Shown here in pieces: positions 37,783-46,338 of a stretch of 64,000 nucleotides of DNA. The position numbers and the translations under genes are program-made. The stretch is from Pseudomonas sp. SJZ079 (GTDB taxonomy: Bacteria > Pseudomonadota > Gammaproteobacteria > Pseudomonadales > Pseudomonadaceae). The DNA lies in contig NZ_VIUH01000010.1 in NCBI RefSeq assembly GCF_007993865.1, forward strand, positions 92,250 through 156,249, given 5' to 3'. Every line of letters starts with the position of its first letter. The first letter of the stretch is position 1. The notes below the pieces were generated by a model. It was not told the origin of the DNA. It was given only the letters and a program-made list of their open reading frames with translations, and did no database searches.

Positions 37783-38208
37783 ATGCGAATGATCTGTGCA
37801 CTATTGCTTCCACTGGCGTTGGTTGGCTGCGGCTCGGTACCGGCCGGTGCCGGTAAAGCGACCCCGATACCCAGCGAGCGCCTACTGGCGTACCAGCAGC
37901 CGGTCGAGGGCGGTGGCGAGATCGTGGTCAATCGCGATGTCGGCATGCTCGGTGGCGGCTGTTACGTCGCGGTCCTGGTGGATCGCCAGGTGGCCGCTCG
38001 TATCGGCATCGGCGAATCGGCCAGTTTTCATGTGCCGCCAGGCACCCGCGTGCTGGGCATCGGTCTCGATGAGCAGGACGACACGCTCTGCAGCAAGGGC
38101 CGCCTGCGCCGCGAACTGGCCGTGCCCGTGGCCAACGGCGAGCGCCTGCACTTTCGCATCGTCAGCGAAGCCAAGAGCGGATTCGATATCAGACCCGTCA
38201 CCCCTTAG
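37783..38208 (+). CDS. putative lipoprotein of unknown function
   Basis: The protein has 141 residues from the ATG at 37783 with AGAGGG upstream. The lipobox LALVGC gives a lipidated Cys at residue 17. The mature part is mostly beta-prone (GGEIVVNRDVGMLGGGCYVA, ASFHVPPGTRVLGIGLDEQD) with two further cysteines (about residues 62 and 102). Similar short lipoproteins occur in many Pseudomonas. I do not recognise a domain. Confidence 0.75.
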   Translation: MRMICALLLPLALVGCGSVPAGAGKATPIPSERLLAYQQPVEGGGEIVVNRDVGMLGGGCYVAVLVDRQVAARIGIGESASFHVPPGTRVLGIGLDEQDDTLCSKGRLRRELAVPVANGERLHFRIVSEAKSGFDIRPVTP

Positions 38209-38499
38209 CGCTGCATGGGCCGCCCGGTCGACAGTGGGCGGCTGAATGCGAGTCGCATCCCCGAAGGCGGAGTAGGGCTTGCTGGACACTCGTGGGTGGC
38301 CAGCATTGCAGCCGTTCGACATCAGGACTTTTGTCCTATCTACCTATGCTTCGTCGCCACAGCGTTGCAGTCATTAACCGCTGATGTAGTCGGCAAGCGA
38401 TGCTGGCTGTGTCGCTGTCAGGTACCTAGGGCAGACGCTGCATTGGTAATCTGATGGCCTCAAATCAATCTGAACCCGTGTGGCAATGAGGAATACCCG

Positions 38500-39072
38500 G
38501 TGGCAGCAGACGAATACGGCCTGGAGGCTTTTGTCAGTGATGTTCGACGAATCATGAGTCAGCCTCTGGATGAGCCAAGCGTCCTTGCTCAGGTCGCGCC
38601 GCTCGCGAGGCGGGCGGCGTTAGCGTCGGGCTGGCGTTCCGAGGTTAATTACCTCGCCGATCCACAACTGGGCTTCGGCACCACCTTGCTGCATGCCGAA
38701 GCCGATCATTCGCTGTTCGTGGTGGCCGACTGCTGGTTGGCCGGGCGCGGCGTCAATGCGCACGATCATGGCACCTGGGCGGTGGTGGTCGGTGTCGATG
38801 GGCGGGAGAAGAATATCCATTGGCAGCGAGTCGATGACGGTACGCAAGCCGGTTACGCGGAGCTGCGCAAAGTCAGGGAAGAGACGCTCGCCGAGGGCGA
38901 TGTGCTGACCATGCCCACGGGGGCGATCCACAGCGTGCTGAACGAAACCGCCAACACGACCTTGTCGTTCCATGTTTACGGGCGGCACCTGAACCATACC
39001 GGGCGCTCGCAGTTCGACCCGGAACAGAAGGTCGAGAAGCCGTTCATTATCGAAACCCAGCAATCCGGGTAG
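38500..39072 (+). CDS. cysteine dioxygenase-type cupin (thiol dioxygenase)
   Basis: The protein has 190 residues from a GTG at 38500 (GAGGAATACCCG upstream). The cupin iron ligands are NAHDHGTWAVVVGVDG (His-x-His) and the later His in GAIHSVLNETANTTLSFHVYG. Length and layout match the bacterial cysteine / 3-mercaptopropionate dioxygenase family, which adds O2 to a thiol to give a sulfinate. Substrate choice cannot be decided from what I can see. Confidence 0.85.
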   Translation: MAADEYGLEAFVSDVRRIMSQPLDEPSVLAQVAPLARRAALASGWRSEVNYLADPQLGFGTTLLHAEADHSLFVVADCWLAGRGVNAHDHGTWAVVVGVDGREKNIHWQRVDDGTQAGYAELRKVREETLAEGDVLTMPTGAIHSVLNETANTTLSFHVYGRHLNHTGRSQFDPEQKVEKPFIIETQQSG

Positions 39073-39158
39073 TTAATTCAGCTAATTCACGCGGTTTTCT
39101 CGGATCCTGGCAGCAGGCTTGTCCACCAGGCTTAGGACTGTCCGTTGTGGCACTAATC

Positions 39159-39197
39159 AAAAAAAACCGGGGCAGGCACTTTGGCCTGCCCCGGTTG
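39159..39197 (-). terminator. terminator of the M28 aminopeptidase gene
   Basis: On the minus strand CCGGGGCAGGCC-AAAGT-GCCTGCCCCGG (slightly offset stem) is followed by TTTTTTTT, about 30 bases after the stop at 39226. Confidence 0.9.
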
Positions 39198-39225
39198 TAG
39201 TGGGCGGATAGGTTGAAACAACGGC

Positions 39226-40845
39226 TTACTTGATCCAGTGCTTGCCCCAATGGGTGATGTCGTAGGTCGAGCTGGCCTTGGACCTGGACATGACCCCAGG
39301 TTGGCTCTGCGCCGCCTTGGCAGCGGCTATCTGGTCGTCGACGATCTTGGTCGACAGGGATAACCAGCTGGTGGCAAAAGCCGCCGCATCGCCATTGATC
39401 TCCAGGGCCTGCATGTCGATGTTGCTGATGTCGTCGCAGCTCTGGTGATAGCAGGGGTCGAAGGCTTCGCCGAATTGGCCGCCATACTTGGCCGCTTGCG
39501 CCTCGGACTTGAGCACCTCGGCACCAGTGAACAGACCGCCAAAGGCGATGCCGTCGGTGAAGAACTGCGCGTAGTCGGAGCGGAAGCTGATCTCGTCTCC
39601 TTCGGAAGGCAGTGCACGTTTGCCGTAGTACTGCTCGAACAGTTTTTCTACGGCTGCCGAACCCGGCGGGCCTTCCAGGCCGAACTCGGAGCCATCGCCG
39701 TCGTAGATGAAGTAGGCGAAGTTGGGTGAGGCAATCATGTCGAAGTTCAGGTAGACCTTGATCTTGGCTTTCTCCTCAGGCGTGAGGTTCTGCACGTAGT
39801 AGGTCGAACCCACCAGCCCGGATTCCTCTGCGCCCCACCAGGCAAAGCGCACCTTGTTGCGCGGGTGGGCTTTGCGCATCTGCAGGGCCATCTCCAGGAT
39901 CGCCGCGCTGCCCGAGCCGTTGTCCTGTACGCCGGCCCCCTCATACACCGAGTCGAGGTGGGCACCAACCATCACCACATTGTCTGGATTGCCGCGTCTG
40001 GTTTCGGCCACGAGGTTGAAGGTCTGGGTGCGCTCACGTACCACGTCCGTGACCAGGCGCAGTTGCTGGTCCTGGGTGTTGGCCCAGGTCACGCCGTTGT
40101 CGTAGGTGGCGAACATCACCGGAATACCACCTGCGTAGCTATCGCCCAAGGTCGCGTTGAGCAGGCCTTTACGGTCTTCGCTGTTGCCCTGGTTGAAGAT
40201 GATGACCCCCACCGCACCCGCCGCAGCGGCGTTTTCGGCCTTTTGCTGGAAGCTGCAGGCGCCGCGCTGGATCAGGGCGATGCGTCCTGAGGGGAAGTTT
40301 GCGAAGTCTTCCTCCTCACAGCCGCTGGTCGAGAGGTTGTCGGGGCCGAGCTGGAGATCGACCGTGGCGATTTGAGCCGTGACGTCGCCGGCGTCGGTCT
40401 GCGACAGATAGGTGAAGTCCACTTCCCACTCGTACAGGGTTGGGGTCGGAGCTGTCGCTTGCAGGATTCCGGGGCCTTGAGGGTAATAGGCGGTGAAGGG
40501 GAATGCCTGCAGCGTTACGGTATAGCCGGCGCTCTCCAGGGTCGACTTCACATAGTCCACCGAGGCCTGATAGCCCGGCAGGCCGGCTGCCCGCGTGCCG
40601 CCGTTGGCGGCGGCGATGTCATGCAGCATTTGCAGGTGAGTCATCACATTGCTCGCCTGCATGCAGCGTGGCAGCCCGAGTGGGGTGCTGTTCAGAATGC
40701 CGAGCCGACACTCGAAGGGCAGGGGTCTGGCGGGGCTCCAGAACTCGTTGAACAGGTCACTTTCCTGAGAGGCGAGCGCCGAGGCGGACAGAGCCAGAAC
40801 GACAGTACCAACGGCGACGCGTAGTTTGTTTATGGGATAAGGCAT
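39226..40845 (-). CDS. secreted M28 family zinc aminopeptidase
   Basis: The precursor has 539 residues and a signal peptide (VGTVVLALSASALA|SQ). A PA domain is inserted at about 155-270 (RIALIQRGACSFQQKAENAA). The M28 zinc ligands are His in VGAHLDSV (about 305), Asp in GVQDNGSGSAA, Glu in WWGAEESGLVGS, Asp in LNFDMIASPN and His in CYHQSCDDI. It resembles the quorum-controlled secreted leucine aminopeptidase of P. aeruginosa (PaAP), a type II secretion substrate. Monocistronic, with its own terminator. Confidence 0.93.
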   Translation of the reverse strand: MPYPINKLRVAVGTVVLALSASALASQESDLFNEFWSPARPLPFECRLGILNSTPLGLPRCMQASNVMTHLQMLHDIAAANGGTRAAGLPGYQASVDYVKSTLESAGYTVTLQAFPFTAYYPQGPGILQATAPTPTLYEWEVDFTYLSQTDAGDVTAQIATVDLQLGPDNLSTSGCEEEDFANFPSGRIALIQRGACSFQQKAENAAAAGAVGVIIFNQGNSEDRKGLLNATLGDSYAGGIPVMFATYDNGVTWANTQDQQLRLVTDVVRERTQTFNLVAETRRGNPDNVVMVGAHLDSVYEGAGVQDNGSGSAAILEMALQMRKAHPRNKVRFAWWGAEESGLVGSTYYVQNLTPEEKAKIKVYLNFDMIASPNFAYFIYDGDGSEFGLEGPPGSAAVEKLFEQYYGKRALPSEGDEISFRSDYAQFFTDGIAFGGLFTGAEVLKSEAQAAKYGGQFGEAFDPCYHQSCDDISNIDMQALEINGDAAAFATSWLSLSTKIVDDQIAAAKAAQSQPGVMSRSKASSTYDITHWGKHWIK

Positions 40846-41111
40846 GCTTCCTCCAATCCTTAATGGAGATTCCGTTTGGCGGCTTGGCTTGTGACCCAGT
40901 CGCCACTAGTCCTTTACTGCATCGATCGGACACGCATCGAGACTAGTCAAGAATGTGAGGACGCTCTGGCTTGTGGTGAATTATGCGAACTTCGCCAGGT
41001 TTTATGCCTTTCTGAGCATTAATCATGCTTATTGATCTGGTTTTTCCTGTGATTACTCATCGGTACTGCACGGGGGCGATAGCGCCTTCAACTGGAGGCT
41101 GGCCTCCGGTT

Positions 41112-41528
41112 TCAGCGTGCCTTGCTGAATGTGGACAATTGCTCGATCAGCAGGTTGAGGATGTGGCGGCGGGTGATTACGCCGAGGACCTTGTTGTTGC
41201 TGTCGATCACCGGATAGCTCTTGGGTTTATCGCCAAGCATCTGCTGGGCCAGATTGAGTGGGTCGGCGTCGAGTTTCACCGACAGCACGTCGGCACGCAT
41301 GATGTCTTTGACGGTCGCAACCCGCTGATTGTGATAGACCACCTGGATGCTGACCTGCAGGCATTCCTGTTCAGAAATCCAGCCGAGCAGTTTGCCCTCA
41401 CGGTCGACCACCGGGCCGCCGAGCATGGCTTTTTTGAGCAGTTTTCCTGAGGCTTCTACGACGGGCATTTCAGGATGAATGATGGCGAAATCGTTACTCA
41501 TGCAGTCAGCGATAGAGGCAGCAATCAC
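41112..41528 (-). CDS. CBS-domain pair protein
   Basis: The protein has 138 residues, consisting of two CBS motifs and little else: first SIADCMSNDFAIIHPEMPV...GGPVVDREGKLLGWISEQE, second KDIMRADVLSVKLDADPLN...SYPVIDSNNKVLGVITRRH. CBS pairs bind adenosine nucleotides and usually regulate a partner. No partner gene is adjacent. Confidence 0.9.
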   Translation of the reverse strand: MIAASIADCMSNDFAIIHPEMPVVEASGKLLKKAMLGGPVVDREGKLLGWISEQECLQVSIQVVYHNQRVATVKDIMRADVLSVKLDADPLNLAQQMLGDKPKSYPVIDSNNKVLGVITRRHILNLLIEQLSTFSKAR

Positions 41529-42170
41529 GGTGGTGCTCCAAAGTTATGGGTCGTGCGGCGCACCTCAAGTGCCAATTTTCGGCAGGCCGGTGTCAGCGCT
41601 GCTTGAGGGATTGTGCCGCAGTACAGGGTCGGACGTTTGCTCGAACAGGCAGCGCGCTATGGCCTGTGTCTCAGGCGTTGCGGGGTAGAACGGCCGTTCT
41701 GGGTTCTAGGTTAAGCAAGTTCCAGGCCGGCAACCCAATCCGCTGTATAGCCGGTCAGGGCTACGTACATAGCGACCTGCTGGTGCTGAGAACGAGCAGG
41801 TCGAACGCTATTCAGCGGGTCGTGGCCTTCACATCGTGCTTGCTGACGTGCTGCGCACTCTGAGGGGGCGCCATGGCCCGTGTTTGGTGCTATAGCGGTG
41901 CGCGAGTGATGCATCTTGGTGCGAATAAGTGCAGGCGATACCACGGCTGTGCACTGTTGCAGGCCAACCGTCGAGTTTGCGGGGCAGGGGGCGCCGATCT
42001 GCTGTAACGCTGCGCGCGAAGACCAGTCAAATGCTCTAGGTCACGGTCGCATGGTTGCTGAGCCGGGCGCCTGACAGTTTTCTGTTTGATTCAGGTCGAT
42101 TCAGCCTGCATCAGGTTTAACCCTGAGCAGCGCTGGCTGGCGGTTGTGAAGAACGGAAGGAGCGCGAAGG
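41529..42170. other. 642-base intergenic region with a strong hairpin
   Basis: I find no convincing gene on either strand. At 41769-41811 the sequence forms a hairpin (CGACCTGCT / AGCAGGTCG, nine pairs, extended by ATAG/CTAT across a bulge). The rest contains several GGTGC repeats (about 41899-41930) that do not make a recognisable operator. Confidence 0.5.
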
Positions 42171-43148
42171 GTGATCGGGGCGATGAGTGTGCTGCTGGCG
42201 CTGCTGCTGGGGTTCGCCATCCAGCGCGGTGGCACTTGCACAGTGGCGGCGTTAGAGGAGGTGGTGCAGCACCATCGCTGGACGCGCCTGCGTGCGCTGC
42301 TGGAAACCTCATTGTGGGTGTTCGGCGGTGTGGTGCTGCTGCGCGCCTTTGGTCGTTTGCCGCAGGTCCCTCTGGGCTATCCGCTGCACTGGCAGGCGGC
42401 GCTCGGTGGTGTGCTATTGGGGCTGGGCGCCTTGATCAACGGCGGCTGTGCTTTCGGTGTGGTGGCGCGGATCGGCTCCGGGCAGTGGGCCTGGTTGGCC
42501 ACCCCTCCGGGATTCCTGCTGGGGTATGCGGCGATGCTTCGCTGGATTGGCGCTGTAGCCGTTATGCCGTTGGCGGTGCCGGCCTGGCTGCAAGACTTGC
42601 CGCTGGGATTGGTGCTGTTGGTCATCACACTGATGTTGGCGCGCTTGGTCTGGCTGGCGTGGCGTCGGCGTGGTCGGCCGTGGGGGCTGAGCAAGCGAAT
42701 CTGGTCGCCGCACCTGGCGACCATCGTCATTGGCCTGGCTTTCCTGCTGCTGTTCGTCTGCGTGGGGGCCTGGGCCTATACCGATGTGCTGGCGGAATGG
42801 GCCACGGGGCGCTTCATGCAGTTGGGATTACGCGGCTGGCTGTTGCCTGCGATGTTCGCCGGCGCGCTGCTGGGCGGCTGGACGGCGGGCCTCTGGCAGC
42901 ACCGCTGGCCCAACCTGAAAACCCTGGCCCGCTGTTTTTGCGGTGGCCTGTTGATGGGGGCGGGCTCCGCGCTGGTGCCTGGCGGCAATGACGGCTTGAT
43001 CTTGTTCGGCCTGCCGCTGATGTGGCCAAACGCCTGGTTGGCATTTGCAACCATGTGCGCGGTCGTTACCCTGATTCTCTGGGGGGCGGGCCGTCTGATC
43101 CTGGCGTTTAACCTGCAGCCGGTAAACGCCAAACGCGACGGCCGTTGA
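42171..43148 (+). CDS. YeeE/YedE family transporter (thiosulfate/sulfur transport)
   Basis: The protein has 325 residues from a GTG at 42171 behind AAGGAG; the ATG at 42183 is an alternative. It is almost all membrane helices (eight to ten). The conserved cysteine motifs are RGGTCTVAALEE near the N-terminus and LINGGCAFGVVARIGSG (about 85-100), the pattern in TsuA-like thiosulfate channels; the second half ends with MGAGSALVPGGNDGLILFG. No TusA-like partner gene lies beside it. The sulfur substrate is inferred from family. Confidence 0.87.
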   Translation: MIGAMSVLLALLLGFAIQRGGTCTVAALEEVVQHHRWTRLRALLETSLWVFGGVVLLRAFGRLPQVPLGYPLHWQAALGGVLLGLGALINGGCAFGVVARIGSGQWAWLATPPGFLLGYAAMLRWIGAVAVMPLAVPAWLQDLPLGLVLLVITLMLARLVWLAWRRRGRPWGLSKRIWSPHLATIVIGLAFLLLFVCVGAWAYTDVLAEWATGRFMQLGLRGWLLPAMFAGALLGGWTAGLWQHRWPNLKTLARCFCGGLLMGAGSALVPGGNDGLILFGLPLMWPNAWLAFATMCAVVTLILWGAGRLILAFNLQPVNAKRDGR

Positions 43149-43212
43149 GTGAGTCCGGTTGCACACGGTCGGGACCCTGAGCTTGCGCTAAACCGCTTTC
43201 GCTGAGTTCGAT

Positions 43213-43824
43213 CTACTTGGTCAATGGCAGCGCTGCGCCCATCAGCGCAAACAACCCGCCGCAGCAGCGATTGAAGCCCTTGCCGCTGCGTTGCAGCCAG
43301 GGCCGGATGCGGTGGGCGAGGCGCGCGAGCAGGTACTCCACCAGGCCTTCGACGACCGCGAAGGTCAGCGCCATCACTATGAATTGCTGCCAGAGGTCGC
43401 GCTGCGGGTCGATGAACTGCGGCAGAAAGGCGCCGTAGAACAGGATCACCTTAGGATTGGACACCGCCGCGAACAGGCCTTGGCGGAAGAGGCTTGGTGC
43501 GCTCTTGGGGGGCGCCTGTTCAGGCGTGGTCAGATGCAGGGCGGGGGCGCGCCAGAGTTGAATGCCGAGCCAGATCAAATAAGCACCGCCGAGCCATTTC
43601 AGGATGATCAGGGCATGGGCCGAGGCTTGCAGCAGGGCGCCGATGCCGAACATCGACAGGGCAATCAGCACGACAAAGCCGATGACGCCGCCAGCCACCG
43701 TGTAAAGGGTCTTGCGGTGTCCATATAGCGCGCCGTGACTGAGCGCCAATAAGCCATTGGGGCCAGGGGTCAGCGACAGGCCGATCACTGCGGTGAGGTA
43801 AATCAGCCAGGTGTGCAGAGCCAT
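43213..43824 (-). CDS. LysE/RhtB family amino-acid exporter
   Basis: The protein has 203 residues from the ATG at 43824. Six helices are predicted. The family signature is present: LSLTPGPNGLLALSHGALYG at the N-terminus, LKWLGGAYLIWLGIQLWR (about 65-82) and LFAAVSNPKVILFYGAFLPQ (about 113-132). It exports an amino acid or analogue; the specific substrate is unknown. It is convergent with the YeeE gene. Confidence 0.9.
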   Translation of the reverse strand: MALHTWLIYLTAVIGLSLTPGPNGLLALSHGALYGHRKTLYTVAGGVIGFVVLIALSMFGIGALLQASAHALIILKWLGGAYLIWLGIQLWRAPALHLTTPEQAPPKSAPSLFRQGLFAAVSNPKVILFYGAFLPQFIDPQRDLWQQFIVMALTFAVVEGLVEYLLARLAHRIRPWLQRSGKGFNRCCGGLFALMGAALPLTK

Positions 43825-44048
43825 CATCGAACATCCATTGAGGTGGGTCATTGCGAGACTTGCGAACCGCATGCAGGTAAGCGCGAGGCGTCATGTTTTT
43901 CATGGCTGAGCCGGAGGGTCAAGTCTGGCGAGTGCTTTTTAATCGGAAAGGTCAAACTATCGATTAGTCAGTGTGTAGGTGCAGTTCCGCTTTAGCCGGT
44001 TCAGACGCGGCAACGACCTTATACCCGCGCGGATATTTCTCGACCATG

Positions 44049-44077
44049 AAAAAGGGGCTGTATCAATTACAGCCCCG
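44049..44077 (-). terminator. terminator of the OprD-family porin gene
   Basis: On the minus strand GGGGCTGTA-ATTGA-TACAGCCCC is followed by TTTTT, about 45 bases past the porin stop. Confidence 0.88.
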
Positions 44078-44118
44078 ATCAGGGGAATCAATGAGCATTG
44101 CCCATCGATGAGTGGGGC

Positions 44119-45453
44119 TCAGAGAACGCTCAATGGGTATTCGAGAATGACGCGAACCTCGTTGACGTCACCATCGATTTGGTTGGATGAGCCGCGGTGC
44201 ACCGCATGCCGGACGCGCAAGGATAGATCTTTGGCATAACCGTCCTGAACCACGTATTTGGCCTCCAGGTCGCGCTCCCAATGTTTCTCGTTGTTGGCGG
44301 CGGCATCGAAGAAACCGCTGAGTGGATCGGCCTTGGTGCCGTCGATATTGTCACCCCGGATATAGCGCGCCATCAGTGTTAGACCAGGTGCGCCGTAGTT
44401 GGCGAGATCCAGGTCGTAACGCAGTTGCCAGGATTCTTCGCGGGGGGCGTTGAAGTCCGAGTACTGCACCGAGTTGGCCAGATAGATGGCGTTGAAACCG
44501 ATGTAGTCGAAGCCGGTGTCGCTATCCACTTTCTGCAAGGCCAAGGTCAGCGCGTGTGCGCCGAACGCGTACTTGGAGGCCAGCGACCAGGTGGTGTTGT
44601 TAATGTCGCCGACCAACGCCTTGCCGTCATCGAGGGTGCGGTAGATGTTGAAGTCGAAGTTCAACGCGCGCATGTCGCCGAGGGGGATGTTGTAGTTGGC
44701 GTTGCCGTAGTAGCGGTGCCAGGTATCTTCTACATCCGAGGCGAATAGGCTAAAGCTCAAGTTATCCGAGACGGTATAACTACCCCCGGCCCAGTCGACT
44801 GTATCGCCTACGTCCCCGGCATATTGAATCTGCAGTTCACCGTCGGAGTTGGTACTGGCGAACTCGTTCATCGCGGTGATATGGCCGGCATCGATGTTGA
44901 GGTTTGCAATTTCGTCACTGTTAAGGAAAATGCCGGTCGCGGTCTGCGGCAGAAGACGGGCATCGCCGGTCGCCACCATCGGGTTCTCGACTTGTTTCTC
45001 TCCGAGTTTGAGCGTGGTGTTCGACACCCTCAACTTGAGCACGCCGCCTGACTCGCCGTAGGCATCACCGGGTTCGCCGTCGTCTTCGACGGGTAGCAGG
45101 AGGGTGCCTGTGCGACCGCCGCCACTGTCCAGTTTCAGGCCAAGAAAGCCGTAGGCATCGACGCCGAAGCCCACCGTGCCTTGGGTGAAACCGGATTCGT
45201 AGAAGGCCATGATTCCGTGGGCCAATTCTTCTCGATAGCCTTTGCGCTGACTAACGGGTTTGAATTGGTTAGTGCCAGCGCCATTAGAACCGCCGTTGCG
45301 GAAGTCCCGGTTGAAGTAGAAGGTACGATTGAGGAGGTTGAAGGTGCTGTCTTCAATAAAACCTTTCGAGTCGGTTTGTTGGCTGGCAGCGGCCATCTGC
45401 AGAGTGGCTGCCGATACCGCAAGAGCGACTATGCTCCACTTAATAACTTGCAT
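44119..45453 (-). CDS. OprD family outer membrane porin
   Basis: The precursor has 444 residues and a signal peptide (SAATLQMAAA|SQQ). The N-terminal FIEDSTFNLLNRTFYFNRDF is characteristic of OprD/OccD-OccK porins, as are YREELAHGIMAFYESGFTQG and the terminal strand EVRVILEYPLSVL. Such porins take up carboxylates or basic amino acids; the exact substrate is not evident, and no catabolic operon is adjacent. The leader is AT-rich with GTAGGAGATGT before the ATG. Confidence 0.93.
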   Translation of the reverse strand: MQVIKWSIVALAVSAATLQMAAASQQTDSKGFIEDSTFNLLNRTFYFNRDFRNGGSNGAGTNQFKPVSQRKGYREELAHGIMAFYESGFTQGTVGFGVDAYGFLGLKLDSGGGRTGTLLLPVEDDGEPGDAYGESGGVLKLRVSNTTLKLGEKQVENPMVATGDARLLPQTATGIFLNSDEIANLNIDAGHITAMNEFASTNSDGELQIQYAGDVGDTVDWAGGSYTVSDNLSFSLFASDVEDTWHRYYGNANYNIPLGDMRALNFDFNIYRTLDDGKALVGDINNTTWSLASKYAFGAHALTLALQKVDSDTGFDYIGFNAIYLANSVQYSDFNAPREESWQLRYDLDLANYGAPGLTLMARYIRGDNIDGTKADPLSGFFDAAANNEKHWERDLEAKYVVQDGYAKDLSLRVRHAVHRGSSNQIDGDVNEVRVILEYPLSVL

Positions 45454-45629
45454 TGGTACATCTCCTACATGGATCTGAATCTATTGTCGTTGTGCCAATG
45501 CCAGCGTTCTGTGCTGACGTTTTCAGCCTAGCCACGGGTTTTGTTGTTTCAAACTTTATTTGTTTTTTAACGACTTATAATGGTTATTTCATGTTGATTT
45601 CAGATAAGCGGTTACGTGGCGTCAGAGTT

Positions 45630-46058
45630 TTAACCAATTAAAGAATATTGGATTTTTATTATATAGCCATTGGTGCTATCAACTTGCACGTCCAAGGAGT
45701 AGACCCAGTAATCAACTGACACATGCAAAAAGCCGGTGATTTCCAGTGTGCGGTCGTCGAATACATCCTGCCCCGGATGTTTTACCTGCCAGGCGGCAAT
45801 GACCTGGTCGCGGTGGTTCAATAACGCCTCTATCCGCGTGCGGAACAACTTGAACATGGCGCTTAACCAGAGCTTGCCCGGCCAGGAAGGGTAAGCATGA
45901 TCGACGGAGAACCAGTCGAGCATCTCGATTAGCGCCGGCGCCGGATACCAGATCGCACCCGCTACCCAGCGGTTGCAGGCCAAAAGCCCAATGGGATAGC
46001 CCCAGGAATCCATGGAAATGGCAATCAGGTGGACGATGGCCTGATCGCCGCCTGGCAA
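45630..46058 (-). CDS. hypothetical protein, possibly frameshifted at its start
   Basis: The frame opens from a TTG at 46058 and gives 142 residues (first ATG near 46013), with a coherent Trp- and Tyr-rich sequence (DSWGYPIGLLACNRWVAGAI, GFLHVSVDYWVYSLDVQVD). A hydrophobic leader-like segment (MISAAVLAVVLAGPTMTA) lies just upstream in another frame, starting near 46131, so the intact gene may have been a longer exported protein with one frameshift. I recognise no domain. The 3' part is AT-rich. Confidence 0.4.
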   Translation of the reverse strand: MPGGDQAIVHLIAISMDSWGYPIGLLACNRWVAGAIWYPAPALIEMLDWFSVDHAYPSWPGKLWLSAMFKLFRTRIEALLNHRDQVIAAWQVKHPGQDVFDDRTLEITGFLHVSVDYWVYSLDVQVDSTNGYIIKIQYSLIG

Positions 46059-46319
46059 CTGTTCGGTGGCCAGTGGGTGCAGTCATCGTCGGGCCAGCCA
46101 GAACGACTGCCAGTACTGCAGCAGAAATCATGGATGGCAGAGGCTTACCCGCTGATTCAATTCGGCCGGCCGGATGGTCCTTTGGTCGTGTTGGCAACCC
46201 GATATCCATGGATTAAGTTCGACGTTTGCAACTGCAGACGAAAGGTTCTGCTGTCAATTTTTGTTGGCACATTAGGTGCTTAAACAATAGGTCGGATATA
46301 TCCCTTCTCCTGCCTCCGT

Positions 46320-46331
46320 AACAACAAAGGA
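46320..46331 (+). promoter_or_regulatory. CA-rich motif (possible Hfq/Crc site) over the chemoreceptor ribosome site
   Basis: AACAACAA followed by AGGA lies 11-18 bases before the ATG at 46339. AANAANAA motifs overlapping the ribosome site are the known targets of Hfq/Crc catabolite repression in Pseudomonas. A single short motif is weak evidence. Confidence 0.35.
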
Positions 46332-46338
46332 TGAGCCC

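Noticed and set aside
41880..41945. NtrC-like sites made of repeated GGTGC/GCACC
   Set aside because: The half-sites are in direct rather than inverted arrangement or wrongly spaced.
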